NCBI GenBank assembly: GCA_037974335.1
Contig: CM075760.1
Location: forward strand, 41,110,103-41,174,102
DNA length: 64,000 nucleotides
Reading direction: 5' to 3'
Source of the DNA: Prionace glauca
Taxonomy: Eukaryota; Chordata; Chondrichthyes; Carcharhiniformes; Carcharhinidae
The notes under the pieces were generated by a model. The model did no database searches. It was not told where the DNA came from and saw only the letters and a list, made by a program, of their open reading frames with translations. Positions 34,699 through 46,319 of the stretch are shown here, one piece after another. A program made the position numbers and the translations under genes. Position 1 is the first letter of the stretch, and each line of letters begins with the position of its first letter.

Positions 34699-35830
34699 AT
34701 TGTCTGACACTGTGTGGCGTGAATGTTACTCTCCCCTCCTCAACCAAAGCCTGAATGTGTACTAAGTCTTGCTGCATATGGACGCGGACTGCTCCAGTAT
34801 CTGAGGAGTCGCGAATGTGCTGAACAGTGTGCAATCATTAGTGAACATCCCACTTCTGACCTTCTAATGAAGGGTGAAGATGAGGCCACACTATCCTGAG
34901 GAGTTCCTGCAGCAATACCCTGGGACTGAGCTGATTGGCTTTCAACAGCCCCAACCACCTTACTCTGTACTCGGTGTGACTGAAGCCAGTGGAATGTTTA
35001 CCCCCGGATCCCCATTGACTGCAGATTGGCTCAGGGTTCTTGATGCCATCATCGGTCAAGTGTTGTGTTGATGTGGAGGGTGGGCACTCTCACCTCATTA
35101 AAACAGCTATTTCCACTATATTTGGACTAAGTTTAAATGATTTCTGGAACCGAGTGCTCCTAGTGGAACCCAGACTGAGCTTCATTGAGTAGATTATTAT
35201 TATTATTATTATTATTACTGATCGGTTGATCCTCGATACTTTCTATTATTTTGATCGAGTGAGATCGCATTGGACGATAATTGGCCGGGATGTATTTGCC
35301 CTTCCTTCTGCGATAGAGCATGCCTGCTAATTTTCCACACTGTGGGTATGTGATAGTGATGTAGCTATACTTTAATAGATTGGCCGAGGCGCAGCTCGCT
35401 CCAGAGCACAAATCATCATTATTATTGCTGAAATATTGTCAGGACCAATAATCCTTGCAGTGTCCAACCTCTTCAGCATAGGGTTAGGCCACAGATCAAT
35501 CATGGTCATATTGCATGGTGGAGCGGGCTCCCGGGCTCGAATGGCCTACTCCTGTTTCAATCTTATCCTGTGAAAGGCATTGAACTGTTTGGAAACTGGC
35601 ATCTGTGATGCTGGGGACCTCAGGAGGAGGCCGAGATGGAAAATCCTCTCGGCACTTCTGGCGGAAGATTGTAGCAATTGTTTCAGTTTTGTTCTTCTCC
35701 ATTTGCTGAGCTCTCACATCATTAAGAATTGAGGTTTTATTTGAGGCTCCAGCTGCGGTTAATTGCTTTAATGTCCACCACCATTCAGAACTGTACGTGG
35801 CAGAAGTGCAAAGTTAGATCCTACCTGGAA
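34699..35830 (-). mobile_element. Jockey-like LINE relic
   Basis: Minus-strand frames read in order 'RPPPEVPSITDASFQ' (35496-35717), 'PANYRPM' and 'NEAQSGF' (35160-35411), then the palm region and on to about 34699. This is a reverse-transcriptase ORF of a non-CR1 lineage whose 3' parts occur elsewhere in the window. A (TTA)n expansion at about 35187-35215 sits inside the coding region. It has several stops and deletions. Confidence 0.7.
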
Positions 35831-36225
35831 AAATTCGAATCAAGGTGATTGTGTGATGTATACATTGTTATGTACTGGTGCAATACCAGTTTAAACAGCT
35901 GCTATATGTTATAATATATTATAATCATGGACGGGGTCCATTCTAACATATATACATATGGAGGCCAATTCAAAATGAACAGATGCAGTGTCCAGTGTAT
36001 TGCAGCAGTTCATGCTTCATGTAATGTAACCCACCAAGATTTATTTCCATCTGCTGGCAATACTTTGTAATTACAGTTAGTTTGAAAATATCATTGTCAG
36101 GTATGATCTGTGGTATCAATGTAACAAGAATTCACATCCATTAATGTAATATTACTTCCTCTTCTGCAAGGTGCCAAAATTTATGGTGCAATGAATTGTA
36201 CCTGTCCGTTGCTGAATTATGCAGA
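35831..36225. other. Unassigned sequence
   Basis: AT-rich; no gene or family recognised. Confidence 0.4.
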
Positions 36226-36968
36226 TGAAGTGGTGTACGGCAGGAATCTGTCTGGGGCCTCAATTATTTACAATATTCATTAAGGGCTTAGATTATGGGA
36301 CAAAGAGTCAAATATCCAAATGATCAAGATATAATTTTTAGAAGGGACAACGCTAAATTTAGTGGATGCCAAACAGGATTTGGGGTTCGGCACATAGTTT
36401 CTTAAAATGTCACGATCTGCTGCAGAAAATAATCATTAAGACCAATGGAATGCCTCCCTTCATATCCAAAGGACTGGGGAATACGGAGGCAGATGTTGTG
36501 CTCCAATTGTGCACAATCCTTGTTCCACCCCAATTAGAGTACTGTGAGCAAGTATGGGCAACATATCTTTGGAAAAATGTTGACTCTGGACGGAGTTCAA
36601 CGCAAGTTGCGAGGAGAGATCAGACGAATTTAGACATTTTTCTCTCGAATTCAGAAGGTTGAGGGCTGTTCTGATAGAAACCAATGAAATACCTACAGGG
36701 AAGGATTGTTTCCATTAGTTGAAGGTTCGAGGTTAAAAGGCCATAGTTGAAAAAAATAGGGAAAGGCCTTTCAGGAGAGTTGATAGAAAACATTAGTACA
36801 TGTCGAGAGAGGTGAATGATTGGAACTCTCTTCGGCAATTGCCGGTGGGAGCTGGTACAATTGTTACATATAAGTCTGAGGTCTTCTTTAATTGAACAGG
36901 TGTATCAAGAGATATGGACTGAGCGAAGCCAAAATGGATTCAGCCACAGATCAGCCATGATCTTATTA
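36226..36968 (+). mobile_element. Decayed CR1-like LINE, 3' half
   Basis: An open stretch at 36366-36662 keeps 'PQLEYCEQVWA', matching the CR1 'RPHLEYCVQFWS' block. The 3' end 'cagccacagatcagccatga' matches the same position in the LINE at 50166-50620. Confidence 0.65.
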
Positions 36969-36980
36969 AATAAGATCATG

Positions 36981-37316
36981 GCGGCACGGTAGCACAGTGG
37001 TTAGCACTGCTGCTTCACAGCTCCAGGATCCTGGGTTCGATTCCCGGCTCGGGTCACTGCCTGTGTGGAGTTTGCACATTCTCCTCGTGTCTGCGTGGGT
37101 ATTCTCCAGGTGCTCCGGTTTCCTCCCACAGTCCAAAGATGTGCATATTAGGTTCATTGGCTATGCTAAAATTGCCCCTTAGTGTCCTGGGATGTGTAGG
37201 TTAGAGGGATTAGCAGGTAAATGTGTAGGGATATGGGGATAGGGTCTGGGTGGGATTGTGTTCGGTGCAGACTCGATGGGCCGAAGGGCCTGTTTCTGCA
37301 CTGTAGGGTTCTATGT
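36981..37316 (+). mobile_element. tRNA-headed SINE, full length
   Basis: The best-preserved SINE here. The head 'ggcggcacggtagcacagtg' contains the A box, and 'gggttcgattcccggc' contains the B box. The middle has 'tccggtttcctcccacagtc', and the tail is 'gatgggccgaagggcctgtt' followed by 'gggttctatg'. The last 50 or so bases match the 3' ends of the CR1-like LINEs, the usual way such SINEs borrow a LINE's machinery. It resembles shark HE1-type SINEs. Confidence 0.9.
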
Positions 37317-37788
37317 TTGTAAATGGTGGGGCCAGTTCGAGGACCTGAGTGGCCTACGCCTGTGGTTATGTTCCGATGTTGCCAGGGCAGTATCAGATGA
37401 AAATGGCTCAATCCATGGGAATGTATTTTTGTTGATTTTGGTTAAAAGGAGGGATGTTGCCCAGGGAGCTATTGGAGACCACAGGACCTTTAATGTCCAC
37501 CTCAGCAAACTTGGCGTTAGGGAAAATGTTCCTCATTCCATTTGAAATTTAGTTGGGTCTCTGAAGGCTCCCAGGAAGCCAAGATGTAGTTTTAAGTTAA
37601 AAGAAAACGTGTGTGTGTGTGTGTGTGTGTGAAAGGGAAACAATTTGTGGGGAAGAATGGGAACGACAGAATATGTGTGTGTGCGTCTTTGTGTGTTGTC
37701 TGATAAATTTCATATAATTTACAAATCAACATCACAATTAAAACCGGCATCCTTCCATTTCCAATAGAAAAGTTAGAATCACAGTAAA
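37317..37788. repeat. Unassigned sequence with (GT)n
   Basis: A GT microsatellite lies at about 37607-37633. Otherwise nothing is recognised. Confidence 0.6.
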
Positions 37789-39952
37789 CACATGTCCACG
37801 GTCGGCAAGTGGGAGGCTTTCAAGGGAAAACTGAAAAGGTTGCAGGAAAGACATGTCCCGGTTAAGAGGAAGGATAGGAAAGGTAGGATTAGAGAGCTGT
37901 GGATTGCAGGGGATATTGAGGACTTGGTCAGGAAGAAGAGGGAGGCATATGTTAGGTCTAAGCAACTGGGAACGGGAAGAGCACTGGAGGAATATAGAGA
38001 GAGCAGGAGGGAGCTCAAAAGGGGAGTTAGAAGGGCGAAAAGGGGGCATAAAATGGCTTTGGCGGATAGGATTAAGGGAAATCCAAAGGCATTTTACTCT
38101 TATATCAGGAACAACAGGGTGGTTAGAGGGAAAATCGGCCCTCTGAGGGACAAAGGAGGGGAACTGTGCATAGAGTCTGAAGGAATGGGGAAGATCCTGA
38201 ATGAATACTTTGCGTCGGTATTCACGAAGGAGAGGGGCTTGGTGTCTTGTACTGTCTTGGAGGGAACTGTAGACCAGTTGAAGGAAATATCCATTACGAG
38301 AGAAGAAGTGCTAGGGTTTTTAGGCAGCATAAAAACTGATAAAACTCCGGGGCCTGATGGCAATTATCCCAGGCTGCTTAGGGAGATGAGAGATGAAATT
38401 GCTAGGCCTCTGACGCAAATCTTTGTCTCTTCTTTGGACACAGGTGAGGTCCCAGAGGACTGGAGGGTAGATAATGTGGTACCGTTGTTTAAAAAGGGCA
38501 GTCGGGATAACCCTGGTAATTATAGGCAGTGGTAGGAAAGTTGTTGGAATAAATTCTTAGGGATAGGATGTATCAGCATGTGGAGGGTTGCGATCTGATT
38601 AGGGATACGCAGCATGGCTTTGTTAAGGGGAGATCTTGCCTTACGAGTCTGGTAGAATGTTTTGAGGAGGTGACAAAAACGGTTGACGAAGGACAAGCCG
38701 TTGATGTCGTCTATATGGATTTCAGTAAGGCGTTTGACAAAGTCCCTCATGGTGGGTTGGTTGAAAAGGTTAAGGCTCATGGGATACAGGGAAAAGTATC
38801 TAGATGGATTGAAAACTGGCTAGTTAACAGGAGACAGAGAGTAATAGTGGATGGGTCCTTTTCTAGCTGGAGGTCTGTCACCAGTAGTGTGTCACAGGGC
38901 TCAGTACTGGGACCTCTTCTATTCGTAATATATATAAATGTCTTGGAACAGGGCGTACATGGTGTGATCAGCAAATTTGCAGATGACACAAAGATGGCAG
39001 GATTGGCGGGCAGTGAGGAGCAGTGTCTGGCAATACAGCAGGATATAGATAGGCTGGTATATTGGGCAGATAAATAGATGGAATTTAATCCTGATAAATG
39101 CGAGGTGATGCATTTTGGAAGGAATAATGTAGAGGGGAGTTACATGATAAAGGGTAGACCTATTAAGTGTATAGAAATGCAGAGGGACCTGGGAGTGCAA
39201 CTTCACAAGTCTTTGAAGGTGGCAACTCAGGCGAAGAAAGCTTAAGGTATGCTAGCCTTTATAGGAAGGGGTATAGAATATAAGAGTTGGCGTCCAATGC
39301 TACAGTTGTACAGAACTGGTGGTGGAGGCAGGCACGTTGGAGTTGTTTAAGGTTTACTTAGATAGACACATGAGCGAAGCAGGGATGGACGGTTATAGTA
39401 GATGGTATTAAAAACGGGTAGAGCCTCGGGACGACACTGGAAATGTAGTATTACATGTTAATGTTTTGTCTCTTTTAATCCGCAGGTGTTGGTCCACCTT
39501 GTTGTCAAACGAGGGGCATGCACACGGTGGGTCGTGCGTGGGCTGCTCTTGGAGGTTTCGAGAGTGGCCTAGTACTTCGTGTCGGTGTGTGTGCTTAAAC
39601 CTGGACCAGCAGACGGGCACCACAACAGCTCAGTGACTAGCACTGCTAGCTGTGTAGATACATGGATTTGGGCCTGTGTCTGTGGGAGTTTGCGCATTCT
39701 CCCTGAGGTTGCGTGGGTTTCCTCCGGGCGCTCCGGTTTCCTCCCACACCCCAAAGATACGCTCTTAGGCTGATTGGTTTTACCAAATTGACCCTACACT
39801 ATTCTCCCCTGAATCTGGCTACATTAGGGGTACCATTCGCATACACACGGGGCAGGGTAGGTGTAGGAAAATGCTTTGTTGAAATGGCGGCGCAGGCTCG
39901 TTGGGCCGAAGGGCCTGTTTCCCGTGCTGTGTTGTTCCTTGTTCTTCTTTGT
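37789..39952 (+). mobile_element. CR1-like LINE, first copy with internal deletion
   Basis: The frame 37792-38535 covers the linker after the endonuclease ('FYSYIRNNR', 'LNEYFASVFTKE', 'DKTPGPDGNYPRLL') and reaches 'NPGNYR', then stops. The frame 38568-39077 carries 'QHGFVKGRSCLTSLV', 'YMDFSKAFDKVPHG', 'SQGSVLGPLLF' and catalytic 'FADDTK', then stops at an amber codon. At 39313 the sequence jumps from 'cagttgtacagaac' to the last codons ('tggtggaggcaggcacg'), losing about 370 bases. A 3' UTR that is itself SINE-like follows (39590-39952). The element lacks the 5' UTR and endonuclease and is inactive. Confidence 0.85.
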
Positions 39953-40990
39953 TCCAGAACGTTGGTTAGACCGCATTTGGAGTACTGCGTCCAGTTCTGG
40001 TCACCTGACTACAGGAAGGACGTGGAAACCCTGGAGAGAGCGCAGAGGAGGTTTACCAGGATGCTGCCTGGTATGGAAGGACTGGGTTATGAGGAAAGAT
40101 TTGGTAAACTGGGGCTGTTTTCCTTAGAAAGACGGAGATTGAGGGTGGATCTAATAGAGGTGTATAAAACCAAGAAGGGTATAGATAGAGTAAACAGTGG
40201 CAGGCTTTTTCCTAGATTGGAGACAAATATCACGAGGGGACAATGACTTAAGGTGAGGGATTTGGATGCTAGAGGGAGGTTTTTCACACAGAGGGTCGTG
40301 GGGGTATGGAATGCACTGCCAAGTAGGATGGTGGAGGCAGGCACGCTGGACTTGTTTAAGGTTTACTTAGATAGACACATGAGCAAATTAGGGATGGAGG
40401 GTTATAGGAGATGGTTTTAATAAGGATCAGAGCCTCAGGAAGTTCCTGGAAATCTAATGCTACACGTGTTGATATTTTTCTCTTTCACTCCACAAGTGTG
40501 TCGGTCCACTTTGTTGTCAAACGAGGGGCATGCACACTGTGGGTCGTGTGTGGGCTGCTCTTGGATGTTTCGAGAGTGGCCTAGTACTTTGCGTCGTTTG
40601 TGTATGCTTAAAACTGGACCAGCAGATGGGCACCATAACAGCTCAGTGACTATCACTGTTGGCTGTGCAGATACATGGATTTAGGCCAGTGTCTGTGGGA
40701 ATTTGCGCCTTCTCCCTGTGGTTGCGTGAGTTTCCTCTGGGTGTTCCGGTTTCCTCCCACACCCCAAAGATGTGCTCTTCGGTTGATTGGTGTAATAAAT
40801 TGTCCCTAAATTATTCTCCCCTTAATCTGGTTTCCAATGGGGGTACCATTAGCATAGACACGGGTCAAGGGTGGAGGAGGAAAAACGCATTGTTAAGATG
40901 GCAGTGTGAGCTCGTTGGGCCGAGGGGCCTGTTTCCTGTGCTGTGTTGTTCTTTGTTCTTTGTTTTTTCTTCTTTGCTCTATTCATTTTA
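39953..40990 (+). mobile_element. CR1-like LINE, second, 5'-truncated copy
   Basis: Starts at 'cagaacgttggttagaccgc', exactly where the first copy breaks off, and continues through 'RPHLEYCVQFWSP', 'RRFTRMLPGM' and 'RLFPRLE' to the same SINE-like 3' UTR, ending in ttctttg-type repeats at about 40990. The stretch 40327-40990 repeats 39316-39952 with about 10 percent divergence. Either a separate insertion at the tail of the first or a tandem exchange product. Confidence 0.8.
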
Positions 40991-41589
40991 GCTTGGTGTC
41001 TTTTCTTCACATTTCACATTTGTTGATGACTGAGGAGGACAATTTTTGAGAGGTTGATTCAACCCTAAGTGTTGTCCATAAGCTATCAGTTGTGTTGTAA
41101 ATTGTCCTTTTCTGTGTCATAAATGAGACTGAGAATTTTCTGATGGAGAGCTTAGTTCCCCGAAATGTGTCGTCTCTGACCTGATGTTAGTATCGAATGT
41201 CTTACTGAGATTCATCCATGTATGGGTATAATATGTATATCTCCCAACATAAACTGCGCTTCAGGTTAATCCCGGTCTTCAAGCAGATGAGTAACACAAT
41301 TGTCATCCTATCAAAGGCCTGTCCCGTAATGTTAAGATTGAGATACACCTACAGATGTTGCCATCTCTTCTGTCGGCCTTGTCTTCGGATAGTGTGATGT
41401 TTCTGAATCATGAATCCCCTGTAGAATGGAACCTATCTTCTGGCAGAGAAAGAGAAGGTCATAAATGTTCAGAAAGTTGATATTTATTTCCATCAGTTGC
41501 CATCCATTTACAAAGATGCCCAACTGTGTTCATTAGTTATCATCCATTCATAAACATTGATATGTTGATGTTTTAATTTAAGGGATATG
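40991..41589. other. Unassigned sequence
   Basis: No gene. A stretch at about 41440-41560 resembles 50790-50880 weakly. Confidence 0.4.
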
Positions 41590-42290
41590 GACGTTGCTGG
41601 CCTAGTCAGTATTTGTTGCCTATTCCTCATTGTCTTTAGTAAACTGGTGGTAAGCTACCTTCTTGAATTGCTGCAGACCCTGTGGTGTAGATACCCATAC
41701 GGTCCTGTTACAGAGGCAGTTCTGGGATCTCGGTCCCGCGACAGTGATGGAAGGATGATATATTTCCACATCAGGTATATGACTAACTTGGAGGGGAACT
41801 TACAGGTGATATTTCCTGGTAACTGTTACCCTGTTCTTGCAAATAGCAACCCACCGTGTGGCTTTTTAAGGAGCCTTGGTGAGGTTCGGAAGTGAAACTT
41901 GTAGATGGTACATAATGATGCTCTGTGTGGAGGAGGGAGTGTTATTCCTGTCAAGCCGGCTGCTTTGGCCTGAATGGGATGAAGATTTTTGAATGTTGTT
42001 TGAACTGTACCTATTCAAGTAAGTGGAGAGAACCATTTTTGTCCCCTAATATGTGTCGTGCAGGTGGTGCACAGGTTTGGGGAGTTAGGGGGTGGGTTAC
42101 TCACAGCAGGCTGAGCTGATATTCCAGCTGGAGCATGAATATACCCAGCTAACACAGCGATTACCCAATGGTAACCTCGAAGATGTTGATAGTTGTTGAT
42201 TCAGTGTTGCAATATCATTGAGTGACAAGGGGCAACGGTCAGATTCCACATTTTTGGAGGTGGTCATCGCCTGACGCGAATATTACCAAT
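41590..42290 (-). mobile_element. Jockey-like LINE, 3' half
   Basis: On the minus strand this runs from the fingers/thumb side of the reverse transcriptase toward the C-terminus. Plus-strand landmarks in reverse are 'ttgaattgctgcagaccctg', 'aggggaacttacaggtgata', 'gagccttggtgaggttcgga' and 'caagtaagtggagagaacca'. The order matches the fragments at 61105 and 50922. Frame breaks throughout. Confidence 0.65.
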
Positions 42291-42373
42291 AATTCTCCAT
42301 TCACAAAAATAAATAGTAAAAATTCACAAAAATAAATAAATAAATTCTCAAAAATAAATAATCACTTTTTCTA

Positions 42374-42916
42374 GGGCGAAAAACTGCAGCATGCTACGGT
42401 GCAGAGGGACCTGGGGGTCCTTGTGCATGAGTCGCAAAAACCCAGCCGGCAGGTGCAGCACGTGATCAGGAAGGCGAATGGAATGCTGGCCTTCATAGCG
42501 AGGGGGAAAGGATATAAAAGTAGGGAGGTCTTGCTGCAACTGTACAGGGTACTGGCGAGGCCGCAGCTGGAGTACTGTGTGCAGTTTTGGGCGCCGCACC
42601 TGCGCAAAGATATTTTGGCCTTGGAGGGAGTGCAGAGGGGGGTCACTCGGCTGATACCGGAGATGAGAGGGTTGAACTTTGAAGAGAGGCTGAATAGACT
42701 GGGTCTGTACTGGTTGGAATTTAGAAGGATGAGGGGGGATCTTATAGAGACGATAAGATAATGAAGGGGATGGATAGGATAGAAGTGGAGAGACTCTTCC
42801 CGCTCAAAAAAGACAGTAGGACTAGAGGGCACAGCCTCAAGATAAGGGGGGGGGGGGGCGGCAGTTTAGAATGGAGTTGAGGAGGAACTTCTTCACTCAA
42901 AGGGTGGTGAATCTCT
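42374..42916 (+). mobile_element. CR1-like LINE, C-terminal part
   Basis: The open stretch 42399-42761 reads 'MQRDLGVLVHESQKPSRQ', 'RPQLEYCVQFWAPHLRKD' and 'LYWLEFRRMRGDLIET', the CR1 region after the FADD box. It is a different subfamily from the copy at 211 and closer to 50166-50620. A G run at about 42847-42858 shifts the frame. It ends at 'ctctggaatt'. Confidence 0.85.
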
Positions 42917-42951
42917 GGAATTAAATTAAATTAAATTAAATTAAATTGAGA
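42917..42951. repeat. (TTAAA)n microsatellite
   Basis: Six or so tandem copies of a five-base unit at the 3' edge of the LINE fragment. Confidence 0.9.
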
Positions 42952-44480
42952 TTAAATCCGACCATGGCAGCAGGTGGAATTTGAATTCAATCAATAAATT
43001 TTGATTCATACTGATAGCGACGAGATAACCCTCTGATTCCCCAGTGAAGGACATCTGCCATCCCTACTTGGTCTCAGCAGGGTGTAATTCAAGATGGACC
43101 GCCATATATATAACTGGGCAATGCCTTCTGAGATGCCCTAACACACCACTCAGCTGAAAAGGAATTAAGCACAGGAAATAAATGTTGTTCTTTCCAGAGA
43201 CCCCCACGTCCCATGGAAGAATAAAGTGAAATAAAACACCAGACTACATGTTTATGCAGTATAAGATATATCACCTCTCTGAATCAACTCTCACAATCTG
43301 CCTGTATTTATTTCTATCCATCCATCACAGTGTTTCGTTGGGTTGGAGAGATCATCATTGTTACTAACAAGGTGCCAGAGAATCTGGGTGGCTTTTTTTC
43401 CAATGAAATGGGAAGCATTCATATACGTTTACAGCTTTAAAAAATAATAAAATTGCCTCGAATTGTTGCTGGGCAGATTTGTTTATAAATAGGCTCTATT
43501 GACAATGCTAAGAGTTTGAAGTTGGCTTGCAGCCAACTGTTCAGTACTGAGGAAACAGATCTTTGACTTACTGAACAAACACCGTCAGATGCTTCCTGTT
43601 AATATCTTCGGGCAGTTGGCAGCAGGTTGGACTGCTGCCAAATACTGCGTGGAACAGATTAGCGCGAATATGTAAGGATTAAATGGGACTTATCCAGTTA
43701 TACAATAAATGCTTGATTCCCATAATAAAGAAACGTTTTTAAATGGTATTCCTTCCAAGCAAATATTTTAAAGGGCTGCACTGTGATTAAATAGTATGGG
43801 GAACGAGTAAATTGGCCAGATGCTATTTCATTTGTATAACTTCCAAATAAATGTCCTTCCAACAATTAAAGTTACTTTGTGAGTAACTTCATGACCTGCA
43901 AGGAAGAGATTTTGACCTCCCCACCCCCTCAGTCCAATGAGATCAGTGCAATGGCCCCAAAATGAAAATAATTAAAAGTAAATTAAAATCATACAATTGT
44001 CTTGAAAAGCGCGGATACCTGGAATATTCTAAGCGTTCTGCACCTCTTTAAAAAGACAACCTCTCTTATACCTAATCAGCACCATGTTCTGTTGTCCAGT
44101 ACAATCTGATTTCGATTATTTAACAGTCGCTCTCATAGCTGCCAATGAGTGAAGAAACGGCCTGGTTTAGTGGAAGACAAAACATTTATTTTTGTGATAT
44201 TGTGCAATATGCCACAAAGTCCTAATATCCTGAGTTCCCACTACCAGTGAATGTTCTACAGCCGGTGGCCAATAAAATGAGCAGCAATGATTTGGATGTT
44301 GACAAAGAACTTTCCTGATCACCGTGTCCATTCGGATTCTATAAATTCTCTGTCAAAGGTTGATGTCGATGTCATGTTTCCCTGTCAGCTCAATTAATTA
44401 TAAGTCCACCAGTTTTCTTTCAGTGTTAATTTTCACAGGATAAAGGAGCCGTTGGGGAAATCTAACGTGTAATATTGCAT
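42952..44480. repeat. VH 5' flank duplication, upstream copy
   Basis: A diverged direct duplicate of about 52890-54450. Matched blocks include 'ctctgattccccagtg', 'ccatccatcacagtgt' with 'ccgtccatcacaatat', 'ctgccaaatactgcgt' with 'ctgccaaatactgtgt', and 'gatattgtgcaatatgcc' with 'gatattgtgcaatgtgcc'. The first 130 bases are an old shark SINE shared by both copies. It leads toward the broken VH at 45700, as its partner leads to the intact VH. No gene lies within it. Confidence 0.85.
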
Positions 44481-44504
44481 CACATGAGGATTGTCCTTTT
44501 TGAA

Positions 44505-44812
44505 TTAATTTGTGGATGGCATGGTGGCAAATATGTTAGGGCTTCTGCCTCAAAGCGCCAGGGACCCGGGTTCAACTCCCAGTTTGGGTCTGTCTGTGTG
44601 GAGTCTGCATATTCTCCAATTGCCTGCTCATTTACTCACATTGTTCAAGGATATGCCGCTTAGGTTGATCCACGATGATGAATTGTCCAATCGTGTCAAG
44701 AGAATTAGCAGGGAATATAAGTGGGGTGATGGGGATAGACTTGGATGGGAATGTTGTGGGTTTGGGCCTGATAGGCCAAAAGGCCTTCTTCTGCTCTGTA
44801 ATGATTCTATGA
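44505..44812 (+). mobile_element. tRNA-headed SINE
   Basis: Head 'ggcatggtggcaaatatgtt', worn A box, B box 'gggttcaactcccag', tail 'ggccaaaaggccttcttctg' and 'gattctatgaca'. It is absent from the duplicate flank near 54400, so it inserted after the cluster duplication. Confidence 0.85.
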
Positions 44813-44814
44813 CA

Positions 44815-45140
44815 TGGGCAGCTTTGGTTGATCAGAATTTATTGCCTACTTCTTGTCCGAGGGCAGTGAGAGCCAATCACATTGCTCTGGCTCTTGGATC
44901 ACACATAGGCCAGACCAGGTACGGACGGCAGATTCCCTTCTCTAAAATACATTAGTGAAGCAGGTAGGTTTTTACACAATCGACAATGATATCTTGACCG
45001 TAAGTGAATTCTTATTTCCAGACACTTTTTTTACTGAATTTAAATCCCACCATCTGTGGTGGTTGGATTCGAAGTCGGGTCCTGAGAACATTAGTTAAGT
45101 TTGTGCATTAATTGTCTCGCTATAACATTAGGCCATTTCT
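44815..45140 (+). mobile_element. Shark composite repeat
   Basis: Contains 'cacataggccagaccagg', 'ggacggcagattcccttc', 'aggtttttacacaatcgaca' and 'tttaaatcccaccatctg', a widespread shark repeat with a tRNA-like end. Absent from the duplicate flank, so a later insertion. Confidence 0.6.
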
Positions 45141-45270
45141 TCCCTCCTTCTTGTATCCAGTCCCAAATTACAGTGACAGCTACCCACACCTGAAATAAAA
45201 TTATTTCAGCAATTAGTTACATAAATCGATAATAATTCTACAAATGGATTATATTTTTGCTGCAATGTGC
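45141..45270. repeat. VH 5' flank duplication, continued
   Basis: 'ttacagtgacagctacccac' and 'cataaatcgataataattct' match 54495-54620 ('gtacagtgatagtcatccac', 'cagaaatcgatggtatttct'). The duplicate flank resumes here after the two inserted repeats. Confidence 0.7.
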
Positions 45271-45273
45271 AAA

Positions 45274-45545
45274 TCAAAGAACAAAGAACAAGAACAAAGA
45301 ACAACACAGCACGGGAAACAGGCCCTTCGGCCCAACGAGCCCGCGCCGCCGTCCCATGGTCAGTGACCTATTCATGATTTTAGTCTATGCCTCATGTGTG
45401 AGGATCAGGGAGGTCCAATATAGGGACAATTTGTTATCCAACCAATCAGCCTAAAAGCACATTTTTGTGATGTGGGAGGAAACCGGAGCACCCGGAGGAA
45501 ACCCACGCAACCACGGGGAGAACGCGCAAACTCCCACGGACACTG
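45274..45545 (-). mobile_element. SINE of the LINE-3'-UTR type
   Basis: Tail first: 'caaagaacaacacagcacgg', 'cccttcggcccaacgagccc', then 'cggagcacccggaggaaacc'. It matches the SINE-like 3' UTR of the LINE at 37789-40990, so it belongs to that subfamily. It replaces the promoter and leader region of the broken VH. Confidence 0.85.
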
Positions 45546-45699
45546 GCGTTTTTACCCTGATAAGGTCATGTCTTTATGTCTATTCTCTTCTGAAGGGGTT
45601 GCAGAATTAAGGGATTTGAATTACAATCAAATTGTTTTTCTCTCTATAACAGAGGCTCAAATATAATTTCACCTTTTGGTCTAGCAGAGACGTTCCAAT

Positions 45700-46245
45700 G
45701 GATTTCACTCTTTCTGCCTCAGTGTTAGTTTGTCTGTTGAATATTCCAGTGTCAGCAATCAATTCACTGGGAATAATCCTCGGTGTTTTTTGATATATTT
45801 TATTTGATTTATTATTACCACACATATTAGTACACGGTCTTGCGCACTATACAGACGGAGCATACCGTGCATAGAGAAGGAGGGGAGAGAGTGAAGAATA
45901 TTATGTTGCAGTCATAGCTCGGGTCTAGAAAAATATCAATTTAATGCGAGGTAGATCCATTCAAAAATCTGATTGCAGCTGTAAAGAAATTGTTTCTGAG
46001 TCGGTTTGTATTGTTTTCAGACTTTGTTTTTTACCTAGTTCCCGATGGCAAAAGGTGAGAGAGTGTGTCCGGGGTGAGGTGTGTTTTCTTTTCATAGTTT
46101 TTTTTTAAAGTGTCGAATCGGAGGTTGTGTTGACTCAGCCAGAGGCAGAAACCGGGCATCCCTGAGGCTCCCTGAGACTGAGCTGTAAAGACAAAGTGTT
46201 CAATATGGGCAGCAACTGGATGGTCTGGGTCCGACCAGTCCCTGA
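45700..46245 (+). pseudogene. IGHV: Immunoglobulin heavy-chain V pseudogene
   Basis: 45704-45805 matches the leader intron of the intact VH ('cctcagtgttag', 'agcaatcaattcactggga'). An insertion of about 300 bases of repeat sequence (45806-46107) follows. Framework 1 resumes at 46108: 'gaggttgtgttgactcagcc' encodes [11 protein letters not shown] as in the functional gene, then 'LRLSCK', CDR1 'FNMGSNWM' and framework 2 'VWVRPVP'. The leader exon, promoter, rest of framework 2, framework 3 and signal sequence are missing, and a stop follows the P of 'GHP'. It is clearly dead. It is the remnant of a duplicated cluster. Confidence 0.85.
45806..46107. mobile_element. Repeat inserted in the VH pseudogene intron
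   Basis: About 300 bases absent from the intact VH leader intron. The piece 'aagaaattgtttctgagtcg' with 'cccgatggcaaaaggtgaga' resembles a dispersed vertebrate repeat, but I cannot name the family. Confidence 0.5.
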
Positions 46246-46319
46246 TAGTGTTTATAGTCTCTCCTTCAGTATGATAGTCTTGGATCAACCAACAATTCCT
46301 CCGCCCCAGAGATTCAGAA

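Noticed and set aside
46031-46288. Minus-strand frame over the VH pseudogene
   Set aside because: Antisense shadow of framework 1 to 2 of the broken V segment.
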